A stretch of 64,000 nt of DNA from Nitrosomonadales bacterium (GTDB lineage: Bacteria; Pseudomonadota; Gammaproteobacteria; Burkholderiales; Gallionellaceae). The notes under the pieces are model-generated. The model was not told where the DNA came from, did no database searches, and was given only the letters and a program-made list of their open reading frames with translations. The stretch lies in assembly GCA_016721605.1 (NCBI GenBank), contig JADKHS010000016.1, positions 1-64,000 of the forward strand, in the 5' to 3' direction. Shown here one piece after another: positions 38,814 through 49,554 of the stretch. The translations under genes were made by a program, and so were the position numbers. Every line of letters begins with the position of its first letter. Position 1 is the stretch's first letter.

Positions 38814-40651
38814 CGCGCGTAGTAGTGTTTGCTTACCACAACGTGGGAGTTCGTTGCCTGTCTGTCTTGCTGGCGCATGGCATAGAGGTGGCGCTGGTAG
38901 TGACTCATCGCGACAATCCTAAAGAAAATATCTGGTTTGCCAGCGTGGCCGAACTGGCTGCGCTGCATGACATTCCGGTCATCACACCGGACAATCCCAA
39001 TACGGTGGAAGTGCTTGAGCAGATTCGAGCGTTACAACCAGACTTTCTTTTTTCCTTCTATTATCGCGAAATGTTTAAGCGTGAGTTGCTGGAAATTCCT
39101 AAACAGGGTGCGCTCAACATGCATGGCTCGCTGCTACCGAAATATCGAGGCCGGGTGCCGGTAAATTGGGCCATCATTAAAGGCGAAACAGAAACTGGCG
39201 CGACATTGCATTATATGACTGAAAAGCCGGACAACGGCGCGGTGTTAGCGCAACAGGCTGTACCCATTTTGCCTGATGACACTGCATTCGAAGTGTTCCA
39301 AAAAGTCACCGTGGCGGCTGAAATCACGCTAAATGCTTGCTTGCCCGCTTTACTTGCAGGTACCACAAAATCAGTAAAACAGGATTTGAACCAAGGTGCA
39401 TATTTCGGTGGACGCAAACCGGAGGATGGCATTATTGACTGGTCGCAAGACGCGCGCAGCATACACAATCTGGTGCGCGCTGTGGCACCGCCCTATCCAG
39501 GTGCAACCACACAACTTTTGGGCAAACCCATGCGCATCCTGCAAACGCTGGTCACAACTTGCGCTGCAACGGGTGAGACACCAGCCTTCTACGTTAAGGA
39601 AGGCAAGGCATACGCTATTTGCGGGCAAAGGGTACTGCGCGTAGTACGTTTTGAGCTAGATGGCATAGAGATGAGCGCCACAGAGTTTGCTACTAGTATG
39701 GGGCAGCTAAATTTAAATTTAGCGTGCCTCAATAGATTGTTAAAGAAAATTATCATGCCACAGTTAGCGCTTAAAATTGATGTAGATACCTATCGCGGCA
39801 CGTGCGAGGGAGTTCCCCGTTTAGTAGAAACGCTGAAGCGACATGATGTGCAAGCCACATTCTTCTTTTCTCTAGGCCCTGACCACACTGGGCGCGCTAT
39901 CCGGCGTGTATTCCGTCCCGGTTTTTTAGGCAAGGTATCGCGCACCTCAGTGCTGGAACACTACGGGCTTAGGACGTTACTGTATGGCACTTTATTGCCT
40001 GGGCCAGATATTGGACGCAACTGTGCGCAGATATTACGCTCGGTACGCGATGTAGGTTTTGAAGTCGGTATTCATTGCTACGACCATATCCGCTGGCAGG
40101 ATTATGTCGCGGATAAAGATGCCAAGTGGACAAGGCGCGAAATGCAGCGCGCCGTGGATAGATTCATCGAAATTTTTGGCGTAGCGCCCAAGGCGCATGC
40201 CGCCGCCGGTTGGCAGATGAATCGGCATGCCCTACGCCTGATGCAACAACTAGGGTTTGACTACAGTTCCGACACACGTGGCACACACCCTTTTATCCCC
40301 ACTTGGAATGCAGAGATTGTTGACTGCCCGCAATTGCCTACTACCTTGCCTACCTTGGATGAAATCATCAATCGAGAGGGAATCACGGTGGAAAATGTGG
40401 CGCAGCACTTACTGAGACTGACAGTAAACCCTCCTGCTATGGGTCATGTATTTACACTGCATGCCGAATTGGAAGGGGGCAAGTGGATGCCAGTATTCGA
40501 ACAACTCATCATAGGCTGGAAACAGCAAGGCTATGAGCTTGTTTCATTGCGCCAGTATTTGGAAAACCTTAAAGGTATTCTGCCACGAAATGAATTGGTA
40601 ATAGGGACAGTGGATGGACGTAGCGGGACACTGGCCGTGCAGGGGAAATAA
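38810..40651 (+). CDS. Fused formyltransferase (ArnA-N type) and polysaccharide deacetylase (ArnD type)
   Basis: A 613-residue protein with two enzymes in one frame. Residues 1 to about 300 match the ArnA formyltransferase domain: LFSFYYREMFKRELL, catalytic Asn and His in ALNMHGSLLPKYRGRVPVNW, and Asp in MTEKPDNGAVLAQ. Residues 315 to about 600 match ArnD-type deacetylases: LALKIDVDTYRGTCEGVP with the metal Asp pair, VGFEVGIHCYDH with its histidine, and HVFTLHAELEGG. The two domains are separate genes in related loci. A Met at residue 315 could mark the start of the second gene. The ArnA decarboxylase domain is absent. It would formylate UDP-aminoarabinose and later deformylate the lipid-linked form. 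Last gene of the operon. Confidence 0.8.
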   Translation: MTRVVVFAYHNVGVRCLSVLLAHGIEVALVVTHRDNPKENIWFASVAELAALHDIPVITPDNPNTVEVLEQIRALQPDFLFSFYYREMFKRELLEIPKQGALNMHGSLLPKYRGRVPVNWAIIKGETETGATLHYMTEKPDNGAVLAQQAVPILPDDTAFEVFQKVTVAAEITLNACLPALLAGTTKSVKQDLNQGAYFGGRKPEDGIIDWSQDARSIHNLVRAVAPPYPGATTQLLGKPMRILQTLVTTCAATGETPAFYVKEGKAYAICGQRVLRVVRFELDGIEMSATEFATSMGQLNLNLACLNRLLKKIIMPQLALKIDVDTYRGTCEGVPRLVETLKRHDVQATFFFSLGPDHTGRAIRRVFRPGFLGKVSRTSVLEHYGLRTLLYGTLLPGPDIGRNCAQILRSVRDVGFEVGIHCYDHIRWQDYVADKDAKWTRREMQRAVDRFIEIFGVAPKAHAAAGWQMNRHALRLMQQLGFDYSSDTRGTHPFIPTWNAEIVDCPQLPTTLPTLDEIINREGITVENVAQHLLRLTVNPPAMGHVFTLHAELEGGKWMPVFEQLIIGWKQQGYELVSLRQYLENLKGILPRNELVIGTVDGRSGTLAVQGK

Positions 40652-40761
40652 TAGGCGGCTCCAAATTTTAAATTTAGTTGCAGGAGTTTGAGTGGCTGCT
40701 TACAAGGAGCTGGATGTAATTGCGTGCAAACGCATTATGGTTTGGCCTTCCCGTTATCACA

Positions 40762-41562
40762 TCAGTCACCAAACCGATATGAAGCCATAGCGACATTAAA
40801 TACTTTATCTACAAAAACACGGTGCCCGGCATCATCACCCGCTGCGCCTACTACTACCATTAACGGAATGAGGTGGTCTTCCCGTGGATGAGCCAGTCGA
40901 GCTACCGGTGCTGTTTCCCAATTTATTAATTTCTCAGCGCGGTTAATAGGATTTGGTTCGGAAATTGCTTCATTTAGATACTCCTCGAATTGTTCGGACA
41001 CAGATGTGGCATCGGTTTGTCCGAACCTCGCATGTTGTGGTAAGAAAGACCACTTCCGATGATCAGAATGCCTTCATCCCGTAAGGGCTTCAAAGCTTCA
41101 CCAGCCCGAATATGCTCCAAGGGATCGTAGTTCGATTTCAATGAAAGCATTACCACTGGAATACTTGCATCTGGATACATAAGGAACAAAGGAACAAAGG
41201 TTCCATGATCAAATCCTTGATGCGGATCTTCGTTGCTACTGATTCCCGCTTGACCGAGTAGCTCGCGAACGCGGCGTGCGAGCGCAGGCGATCCTGGTGC
41301 CGGATATTTGATCCGGTAGGTATGTTCAGGAAAGCCAGAGTAGTCATACCTCATTGGAGGATTAGTTGCGGTTGATACGGTAAATTCGCTCTCCTCCCAA
41401 TGGCCCGTAATGACCAAAATCGCTTTCGGTTTGCAGGGGAGGCTTGCCGGAAGCTGACCCAATTCCCGAGCGGTTTTTGCAAACTGCTTCTTCATGTCAT
41501 CAATATATGGCCAGACCACCACCATGCGAGACGAAGAAAGTTGGAAGTTTAGTGTTGTCCAT
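40762..41562 (-). pseudogene. DODA-type extradiol ring-cleavage dioxygenase, two frameshifts
   Basis: About 265 residues in three frames. The start (ATG 41562) reads MDNTKLPTFFVSHGGG with the first metal histidine. The middle (41525-40974) has AILVITGHWEESEFTVST, the second metal site region, HQGFDHGTFVPLFLMYP, and ILIIGSGLSYHNMRG. The end (41001-40762) has NWETAPVARLAHPREDHLIPLMVVVGAAG. This is the LigB/YgiD class III dioxygenase family, which opens catechol-type rings such as DOPA. No aromatic-degradation genes are near, so the substrate is open. Breaks lie near 41515 and 41000. It stands alone between convergent or unrelated genes. Confidence 0.75.
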
Positions 41563-41637
41563 AATTTTTACTAACTATTTATATAGCATGTTCTTAAATA
41601 TAATTTTTTAGTTACAGCAAGGAAGTACCTTACTGCA

Positions 41638-43275
41638 CTAGGTTGCGTAGTGAGCCCGGTTGCGGCCAGCGCGCTTCGCTTCATAAAGTGCACTGTCGGC
41701 ACGGGCAAACACCGCAGTCGGTGTCGCATCGGATTGCTGGCACTGCACGACACCAATACTCACCGTCACAGATACTATCTGGCCGTTGGCGCTATAACGC
41801 ATGTCATTTACCTGAGAACGGATGCGCTCCGCCATTTTTAAGGCCATATCCGCTGTTGTTTCAACCATGATAATGATGAATTCATCACCACCATAGCGCG
41901 CAGCATAATCCACACTGCGTATCGATTGGCTGAGTATCTTGGCTACAGCCGCAATGACCTCATCGCCCGCAATATGGCCATAGCTGTCATTAAGAGTTTT
42001 GAAATAATCAATATCCATCATGAGCACTGCAAAAGGCCTCTGGTTACGCTTGAATCGGGCGAGCTCATCTTTCAGGATCACATCAAGTTTACTGCGATTG
42101 TAGAGACCGGTAAGTCCATCGGTTATTGAAAGCGTCTCAAGTAACTGATTTTGTTGCTGCATGGCTTTATTTTTGGCTACAACTTCAGCATGGCTATGAC
42201 GCAATTTGTCCGCCATCTGATTAAATATCTGGGTGAGGTGGCCGAATTCATCATTTCGTGTAACAGGCAGCCGCACATCAAGATCCCCGTCGGCGATACT
42301 GTTAGCTGCATTGATCAGATGCTGTAACGGTGTGACGATTGAACGCCCCATCCGAAAAGCCACTGCTGTCACTACCAACACTATTGTGCACACCAGTGCC
42401 AGATACAAATTGCGCAAATCTACCCAAGCGGCGTAAACATCAGCACGATCCCGTTCGGCCACTACCGTGACCGGAAGCGCAGCAGGCATGTCTGCCAGAC
42501 CAATCACTTCACGATGCATTCCCCCTTGAAAGATCATAGACTCACCAGGTCGCGCCAGTAGCTGCCGTAGCACCACCCCATCCAGCAACCTTAGCTTGGT
42601 TGCGTTAACACGACTACTAAGCAACTCCCTACCATTCTGATCTAGCAGTAATACCTCGCCCAGTGGTGACTTCGTCGAGTTTTTTAGATAAGGCTGCGCG
42701 GTACGTAGATCAAGCACCGCCACCAATGCACCCATGAGTACATTGTCATACGACAATACAGGAACCGCAACGCTCAGCGTCGCGGTGGCGCGCTGCTTTT
42801 CCCAATGGGGTGGCGCGAGCACAATACCTTCGGTAAGCGCACTTTCCGGCCAACTTTTCGGCAAAATTATAGCGGAAGGTACCGCCGCACTACTGGCCAC
42901 CACCTGTCCGGTAGCCCCGACCACGGTTAATTCCAATATTGTGTCTAATTTTGATTGCACCGAACTTAGATAGTGAGCCAAGGCCTGCGGAACCTTATTA
43001 GGCTTGCCTGTAGGCGGGTGAGCAATCGGAGTAAGTCCATCGATAACTGCATTGGATGTAGACAATGCGCGCACTGTGTGGATGTGCTTATTAATCCATA
43101 ACTCCAACTCACGGCTGGCTTGGCTTGCCAGGGCGCGCAGTTCACGGGTTACATTGTCGCTGATTTGTGCTTCATTCTGACGGAATGACAACAACCCTAA
43201 ACCAAACGATGGAATAAGCGTAGCCATAATAGCGAAAACAAAAATTTTGCTTTTAATGCTTCTTAACAATACCAT
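41638..43275 (-). CDS. Membrane-bound diguanylate cyclase (Cache-HAMP-GGDEF)
   Basis: A 545-residue inner-membrane protein. One helix near residues 10-30 (IFVFAIMATLIPSFGLGLLSF) and one near 285-303 (LYLALVCTIVLVVTAVAF) enclose a periplasmic sensor of Cache type. A HAMP domain (ITPLQHLINAANSIADGDLDVRLP), a short coiled linker and a GGDEF domain follow. The active-site motif is intact (YGGDEFIII), and an RxxD inhibitory site (RSVD) lies five residues before it. It should make cyclic-di-GMP in response to a small ligand, under product inhibition. The neighbouring exopolysaccharide and sensor genes are possible targets, by context only. Intact. Confidence 0.9.
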   Translation of the reverse strand: MVLLRSIKSKIFVFAIMATLIPSFGLGLLSFRQNEAQISDNVTRELRALASQASRELELWINKHIHTVRALSTSNAVIDGLTPIAHPPTGKPNKVPQALAHYLSSVQSKLDTILELTVVGATGQVVASSAAVPSAIILPKSWPESALTEGIVLAPPHWEKQRATATLSVAVPVLSYDNVLMGALVAVLDLRTAQPYLKNSTKSPLGEVLLLDQNGRELLSSRVNATKLRLLDGVVLRQLLARPGESMIFQGGMHREVIGLADMPAALPVTVVAERDRADVYAAWVDLRNLYLALVCTIVLVVTAVAFRMGRSIVTPLQHLINAANSIADGDLDVRLPVTRNDEFGHLTQIFNQMADKLRHSHAEVVAKNKAMQQQNQLLETLSITDGLTGLYNRSKLDVILKDELARFKRNQRPFAVLMMDIDYFKTLNDSYGHIAGDEVIAAVAKILSQSIRSVDYAARYGGDEFIIIMVETTADMALKMAERIRSQVNDMRYSANGQIVSVTVSIGVVQCQQSDATPTAVFARADSALYEAKRAGRNRAHYAT

Positions 43276-43497
43276 CTATATGAATTTCCTTGCTAAAAAT
43301 CAAAGCCATCAACAGTTAAAATAACTCAGCCACTATCCTGGAATACAAATAAGATACCAATCTGCAATAAAATTAGGAACTCGACTGGCCTAGGTACTAG
43401 ATACTGCAACAACCCTAAGCCTCATAATTATCAAAACCGGCTCTCTTAATTATTACCAGAGTAAAATCATATCGAATCAATATCACCGAACATCATT

Positions 43498-46400
43498 TCA
43501 TAAAAATTCCTTATTGATATTCATCGAAATCTGCGCCAACAATATCCGCATTTGCATGACAATGTCCCGTGCGCGCTCAATATCTCCATCTCCCTGGAGC
43601 TGCTCTAACGCCTGACATAATTCGCCAAAACCCATTGCACCCACGGTTCTGGCCGATGCCTTGGTACGATGTCCTAAAGCGCTCAGTGTCGCCATATCTC
43701 CATGGCCAGCGCAGTTTCAATTTCAACTATTGCCTTTTGGGTCAAATCTAAAAACATCATGACATATTTACGGATTTTTCTGGATGATTCCCCAATATTT
43801 TGGCCAATATTGACAGATCGATGATGCTTGGCTCGCTTGTACTTGCTACCCTAGTTTCTTCGACCACTGCGGGCTGGAGCGAGGTCGCTGCGAATACAGG
43901 CACAACTAAATCGGATCGGGGCAGAAGCCATTTTGCAAGTGTCGTGATAAGTAACTGAAAATCAATCGGTTTAGTTATAAAATCATTCATGCCCGCATCG
44001 AAACAACGTGTCCAATTTTCACGCCCAGCATTTGCTGTCATGGCAATAATCCGTGTAGCCATAAGCTCAGGATTAGCCCGAATTTGACGGGTCGCTTCAA
44101 GACCATCCATCACGGGCATCTGCATATCCATCAAAACACAATCAAAATGTTCTTTAGCCAGCAGATCAAGGCCTCCTTTCCATTGTTGGCAATGACAACA
44201 ACCACACCAATTTCTTCCAATAACTCTTTGGCCACTTGTTGGTTAAAGAGATTATCTTCAACTAGCAGGATGCACGAGCCTTGGATTATATCCAGGCCGA
44301 CCAATGGCGCAGCTTGAACAACCGTAACCGGCTTGATGCCTCTACCCAGCCGGGCAGTAAACCAAAAGTGCTGCCATTGCCAGGCTGACTCTGCACCCCG
44401 ACCTCACCACCCATCATTTCGGCCAATTGTCGACTGATGGCTAGCCCCAGCCCAGTACCCCATATTTACGCGTGGTTGAAGCGTCAGCTTGATGAAATGG
44501 TTGGAATAATTGGGTGAGTTGCTCTGCGCTTATGCCAATGCCGCTATCCTGCACTTCAAAACGCACCAGCATATCTGTTTCGTCTGTTCCGAAGGTATTG
44601 TTTTCAATAATCCTGGCACGAACGATAATCTCACCCTGATCAGTAAATTTAATGGCGTTACTAATGTAATTAAGCAACACCTGATATAACCGCAACGAAT
44701 CTCCTCGAAGCGGACGGGATAAGTCAGGGTCAACATCAAATATAAGTCTCAGGCATTTGCTTGCAGCGCTCTCACTAAGTTGACTGGAGATATTCTCCAG
44801 AATTGTATCCAACTCAAAATCCAGTATTTCTAACTTGAGCTTGCCCGCTTCTATTTTTGAAAAATCAAGCATTTCATTTATCAGGCGCAATAGATGTTGC
44901 GCTGAATGGTCGATCTTTCCAACATAATCAAGTTGTTTAGAATTAAGTCCGGTACGCCGCACCAAATGTGTCATACCAATGATGCTGTTCATCGGAGTGC
45001 GAATTTCATGACTCATATTTGAGAGAAATTCAGTCTTGGCCTGATTGGCTGTCTCGGCTTGTAGCTTGGCTTGCTCGAGTTCAGAAGTACGTTCTTCAAC
45101 CCGAATTTCCAAACTTGCATTCAAATTGAGTAAATCTTGCTCGGCACGCTTGCGTTCAGTGTGGTCAATACCGACTGACAAGATCATCACCATTTCGCCT
45201 TCTTGACCGTAAAGCCGTGAATGATTCCAGGTTATTTCGTATTTTTCGCCTGGCTTGCTCATCAAAACTGATTCACGCTGAATGTGCTTATGCTTTCCCG
45301 TAGCAAGATCTTGTAAAGCTTGCTGCGTTTCTGTTCCAACCGTTCCGGGATAGCTAGTTGCCTGAATAAAGCACTTGCCCAACAATTCTGTCTCACTCCA
45401 ACCAGTTAATAGCTCCCGTAACGATTTAGGCTACGAACCGCCCCATCAACTGATTGCGTCAAAATAATAACCTGTGCGGTATCGAGTAGGCTCTCATTAA
45501 AATCCCGCTCAATTGAAATACGATGCAACATGTTCCGCAACTCCAGCGTGCGCTGCCACTTCCTGTTCCAACGCTTCCAACCGGAATGACAACGCAACTG
45601 CAGCTTCATCCAGGCTATCAATTTCGTCATCCAAAAAATGCCGGCCACGTGGGACAATTTTGGCACGTGCCTCGGCAAAAGCGCTCCGCCCCAACAAAGG
45701 AATTGCCCGTACTGCCCTCGTCATCCGCTGCAAGGGTGCATTGACCAAAAATGCCAACAACAACAATGAAAGCAACGAAGTTGCTAATTCAGCTTGTATC
45801 CGGCTCAATACTGATTTGCGAATTTCAGCCAAGGCCTGGTCAAATCATCGATTACTACAAGCATAGCACCAGAATTTATGCCGCTGTCATCGCCTATTTC
45901 ACACAAACGACAACTCAAACTGTTTGCCTTGGTAAGGTACTAATTGCCAATTTTTTTTGCTTTGCTTAGGTGGCAAAACCTTTAATTGATGGAGCAGCGG
46001 AAGATTCCGTTCTGAGCCGCTTAACGCTACGATCTGTAAACCCAAGTTGGGCAGCGAATTTTTATCCATCACAAAACCGGCTGGAGCTAACACGCCAAGA
46101 TCGGCCCCGGATAAACGATTGAAAGAAACGATCACTTCTCCCAGCGAGCTACCCAAAACAATTACACCAGCCACCCGGCCTGCAGATAGGATAGGTGCCG
46201 CAGCAAATTGCGTACATATCTGCCGGCAGTGCATCCAATGCAGCGCACGTTCTTGCGAAACTACGGCACGCACACGGTCATCTTGCTCTATATCGGAGGC
46301 CGCATCCGCATGCCAAGCGGCCAGAGTGGCTCCCGTCCTGGAATATACTTTCATGGAATTGATATCGAGATCGAGCTGCAAGACGGGCCAGTAACTATCG

Positions 46401-46723
46401 AAATGCTCACGAAGTTTCAAAGATCCCGGCTTTGACTGAAATGCACTGCCCGCGCCAACCGTCGCGAGCAAGCTGGCCTGCGTTTGCAAACGCAGAGCGG
46501 AATCGGTACGTACAGCAATCGCTTCAGAAATCAGACGCTCGCGCAAATCGGTACGCTGCCCTTCGAAACGTGTCTTCAAATCACGAAAATGCAGCCAGGA
46601 AAGCGTACCGTTAACCGAGAGCATCACCATGCCAAGCGTTAGCAGCACCTTCCACTTCAGGCTCAAGAACCTAATTGTGCTACGGCTTGAACTAGAGGAT
46701 CGGCTATCCGGCATGAGCGTCAC
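43498..46723 (-). pseudogene. Hybrid sensor histidine kinase (sensor-HAMP-PAS-HisKA-HATPase-REC-Hpt), many frameshifts
   Basis: Frame pieces from 46723 to 43498 add up to about 1070 residues. In order: a membrane helix (WKVLLTLGMVMLSVNG), a periplasmic domain, a second helix with HAMP (LLSLLLLAFLVNAPLQRMTRAV), a PAS domain, a HisKA (NMSHEIRTPMNSIIGMTHL) and an ATPase domain (NYISNAIKFTDQGEI; SGIGISAEQLTQLFQPF). A receiver follows (ILLVEDNLFNQQ...CVLMDMQMPVMDG), and then an Hpt (ALGHRTKASARTVGAMGFGEL). Breaks lie near 45900, 45510, 45400, 44450, 44180, 43760 and 43700. The start overlaps the porin gene's stop, so both belong to one unit. It resembles BarA-type phosphorelay kinases. An adjacent response regulator gene lies at 48903-49355. 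Confidence 0.7.
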
Positions 46724-47874
46724 TAAAACCGAAAAGACCCCAGTAGCATGAACATATCCCAGCGGCGCTCCAGGGCCCGAGGGTCAGGGTTATCCTGAAC
46801 TGGCAAATAAGCTGTACCATCAACGCGATGATATTCGGCACGCAGCATAAACTCGGGGGTTAAGTCAAAACGCACGCCTGTAGTCCAGTCTTTGGAAAAA
46901 CGAGTAAAGCCCGGCCGACGGGTGGCCGCAGCGAATGCCTTGCCATCACGATCCTCGCTATCGGTATACATCACATCGTAACGTAGTAATGCTTCCCACT
47001 TCGGGGCCAACCGATAGCTGCCCTGAATATAATAACTTTGGCCATGCGTGGTGGAATCTGGAGCATTCGGACCAAAGTTTTTAATTGAAATTGGACGCAG
47101 GGCATATTCACTGGTCAGGCTCCAATTCTCAGCGTTGTATTGGGCAGAAAATATCTGCACCATAGACCTCAGTCGCCCCGCCTGTAATACATCCCTCACG
47201 CCAGGGTTATAACGCGTATCAAATCGCAATACGGTATATCCCAAACGATATTTACCACCGTCCCCCTCATACATCGCTTGGGAAATCTGCGCTATTTTGG
47301 GTTCGAGCCTCCCATTGGGAAGCAATCCAACCAAGGCCACCTTGCCAGCCTCATTACCAATCTGGGGTTTGCCAAGCGCGAATGTCACAAACAAATTGCC
47401 AGCTTCATAATTACGATCGAGATAAAACTCTGCTCCATCACCCGCAAGGGTAAGATTGCGTGAGCGCTCAAAATAAATGGATTGCGGCAAAAGGATACTG
47501 GGGCGAGTAAAAGCAACATCCCGTGTTTTATTATATAGTCCATAAGAATTCTTCACGCGCCCCAGGCGAATCCCACTACGGCCTTGCTCGCTTGATGATA
47601 TTGTCCAGTCGGCTAACCCATAATCCAATCGCACGTTGCCGTTATCAGTCCCTCCGGCTTTATGTGAAAGCAACCCGACGGACAGCTGCAAATCTGAAGT
47701 CGGCCTCAGGGACGCATTCACCCCTATTTCTCTAAAATCTGTACTGGCTTTTTTATTACTCTGGCCGAGAAAGTTATTATCACTGGTGGTCACCACGCCT
47801 TGCGTAAGAAACCCATGCAGCTGCAATTCGCTACCCATCAAATTTACGGCATGGGCAAACGTAGTCCAAAGCAA
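46723..47874 (-). CDS. Porin-like outer-membrane beta-barrel protein of the sensory cluster
   Basis: About 383 residues, with the end of a signal peptide visible (LLWTTFAHA) and a mature part rich in alternating strands and aromatic residues, closing with phenylalanine (MFMLLGSFRF). It begins VNLMGSELQLHGFLTQGVV, like porin-like proteins that sit next to PstS-like genes and sensor kinases in other betaproteobacteria. The only start in frame is a TTG at 47874, which leaves a short signal peptide. The frame stays open back to the stop of the upstream gene (47908) without an ATG, so an indel in the T-rich run there may hide the real start. Its role, a pore or a sensory accessory, is unknown. Confidence 0.65.
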   Translation of the reverse strand: MLWTTFAHAVNLMGSELQLHGFLTQGVVTTSDNNFLGQSNKKASTDFREIGVNASLRPTSDLQLSVGLLSHKAGGTDNGNVRLDYGLADWTISSSEQGRSGIRLGRVKNSYGLYNKTRDVAFTRPSILLPQSIYFERSRNLTLAGDGAEFYLDRNYEAGNLFVTFALGKPQIGNEAGKVALVGLLPNGRLEPKIAQISQAMYEGDGGKYRLGYTVLRFDTRYNPGVRDVLQAGRLRSMVQIFSAQYNAENWSLTSEYALRPISIKNFGPNAPDSTTHGQSYYIQGSYRLAPKWEALLRYDVMYTDSEDRDGKAFAAATRRPGFTRFSKDWTTGVRFDLTPEFMLRAEYHRVDGTAYLPVQDNPDPRALERRWDMFMLLGSFRF

Positions 47875-47907
47875 AAAACACCCTGAATAAAAAACCCAAC
47901 TGTAGTC

Positions 47908-48377
47908 TTAACGAATTTGAAGGGTACGCACATTATTAGTGACCTCGTTTATTTTGATATAGCCAATCGCCCCGGCGTTGATGCTATTTTTGATAACATC
48001 TCTTGCGTTGAAGTAACTTGCTCCGATATTGGCTCTTGCCCGGAAAATACCTGCCGATCCCACGCCAATCTCAATTGATGCGGAAATACTTGCAAAATGT
48101 TCTTGCTGAAAGCGCCATGTTCCGGCGCATCATCTTTCATTACAAATACCTTGATCGGCGTATCTGCTGGCCATTTATTAAGGCGCATGCCAAAAACAGC
48201 GCGCAGCGTACTTCTGGAAATTACATTTTCACTGGTCGAAGGAAACGCAATGGCAACCATAGTTGGCTCTTGAGTATCAGCATAAGAATTTGCGGTAATC
48301 AGAAATACCGCCAACATGTAAAGCGCACAGACTCGCCAAAACAATGCCAACAAACTAAGACAGAAAAGATTTTTCAT
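47908..48377 (-). pseudogene. Small PstS-like periplasmic binding protein, frameshifted at the end
   Basis: From ATG 48377 a signal peptide (LYMLAVFLITANSYA) is followed by a compact domain: VAIAFPSTSENVISRSTLRAVFGMRLNKWPADTPIKVFVMKDD. This is the short phosphate-binding-protein-like type, about 150 residues. The stated frame stops at 47949, but the next frame gives NARDVIKNSINAGAIGYIKINEVTNN and stops at 47908. NAGAIGY is the typical PstS-family end motif, so one base is probably missing near 48010. It is the first gene of the set PstS-like, porin-like, hybrid kinase. The ligand is not predictable. Confidence 0.7.
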
Positions 48378-48437
48378 CGCTAAAACGAGATACCGCCGGA
48401 TAAATTTGGACACAGGTTGATAATTAATAACAGTCAA

Positions 48438-48558
48438 GCTTTGCGCCTAAGACATTCAAAATGTATTGCCAATATTAGTGCTCGTTTCGGACAAGACAAA
48501 CACTATTTTTAAATATAAATCGACCAACCACTGCATTTCTTTAATTATCTTGGCTATA
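48438..48558. other. Intergenic sequence before repeat copy B
   Basis: A short A/T-rich stretch upstream of the PstS-like gene. The promoter of the sensory operon should be here, but no clear -35/-10 pair or palindrome is seen. Confidence 0.4.
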
Positions 48559-48785
48559 TGTGAAATAAAGCGAGGAATCAACTTTCAACCTCCGGTAGAA
48601 GAAGTCAATCTATTTGTCCTGCATTTATCGAAAATGAGTGAATTTACTTTTCACCAAGAGAAAAACTTCCGTCCAACCGACACGCATGGTAGCTTTTTTC
48701 TTCATTACAACTCCAGCCTTTAAAGCGGTCAGCAAGACGACTTGCCGTGTGACACACCTTTACAACCGAGCACGTTCCATCGGAC
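48559..48785. repeat. Dispersed diverged repeat, copy B
   Basis: The second copy of the repeat at 5335-5560, in the same orientation. It shares the ordered landmarks TGAAATAAAG, GTCCTG, AACTTCC, CTTGCCG, GTGACACA and CAACCGAG. It runs straight into IS30 transposase remnant sequence. Function unknown. Confidence 0.55.
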
Positions 48786-48913
48786 GGTGAAACGATTCAA
48801 CCACCGGCCACACAAAGTGCTGGGTTTTAGGTTATTGCCTGAAGTATTATTTGAGGTGGAGATGCACTACACTAAGCCATCATCAACTGTTGCACTTCGG
48901 ATTTAAATCCGCC
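48786..48913 (+). mobile_element. IS30-family transposase 3'-end remnant with inverted-repeat end
   Basis: The frame reads RTVKRFNHRPHKVLGFRLLPEVLFEVEMHYTK and ends VALRI, the typical C-terminus of IS30-family transposases. The element end TGTTGCACTTCGGATTTAAATCCGCC follows at 48888-48913. The end overlaps the stop codon of the response-regulator gene at 48903. A related end in the other direction lies at 50996-51020, and a decayed one at 11540-11565. Confidence 0.75.
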
Positions 48914-49355
48914 TTTCATTTTTTCGGCAAAATCGAGTAATCACAGATGCCAGTTCATCACGTGCGATCGGTTTCGCCAACGTACCCAAAGGGATCAGGC
49001 CAAGCTTGCTGGAATACATATCCATCCCGGACAGCAGATGCCGTTGGGCTCCTGAGATTAAAATAACGTCACCAACATAACCTTGCATACCGAGATGCAT
49101 CAGAAAACCAACACCGTCCATCTCAGGCATACTGAGATCGCATATCAATATGTCCGGCTGTGATGACAGCCCGGCTAGTATAGCTAGCCCCTGCTCGCCA
49201 TTTTCAGCCCTAATAACTTCGGCCACACCTAATTCAAGCAACATATCACCAACAAGCTCAAGTGTGAATTTGTCATCGTCCAACAACAATATCCGTAGGC
49301 TGTTCGCAGCTATCATTTGCGCTGTCCCGCGTTCATCCATACCAACCTCAATCAT
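48903..49355 (-). CDS. Single-domain response regulator (receiver)
   Basis: A 150-residue receiver protein. The acidic pair is in LLLDDDKFTLEL near residue 25, the phospho-acceptor Asp in DILICDLSMPEMDGVGF near 75, and the Lys in GTLAKPIARDEL near 128. No DNA-binding or enzymatic domain follows, as in CheY-like or phosphorelay intermediates. AGGAG stands five bases before the ATG at 49355. The last residues (RRI) and the stop are formed by an IS30 end, so the native C-terminus may have been a little longer. It lies close to the hybrid kinase cluster and downstream of a decayed Hpt sequence, and may be the partner of such a kinase. Confidence 0.85.
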   Translation of the reverse strand: MIEVGMDERGTAQMIAANSLRILLLDDDKFTLELVGDMLLELGVAEVIRAENGEQGLAILAGLSSQPDILICDLSMPEMDGVGFLMHLGMQGYVGDVILISGAQRHLLSGMDMYSSKLGLIPLGTLAKPIARDELASVITRFCRKNERRI

Positions 49356-49554
49356 ACTAACTCCTTATTCATATTTATCCGGCTCTATGTAGAATAGAAT
49401 AAATAATCAATTTTTAATGTCCCGCAAAAAATAAATTCGTTCGTCCTAGGCTTATTGAAGGGTGAGCGGATCTTTAACTGACTATTGCTTGTTGTTCGTT
49501 GTGTACTTATCAAAATTAGCCACTAAAAATCGCATAGAGCCTATTTGCTTAACC

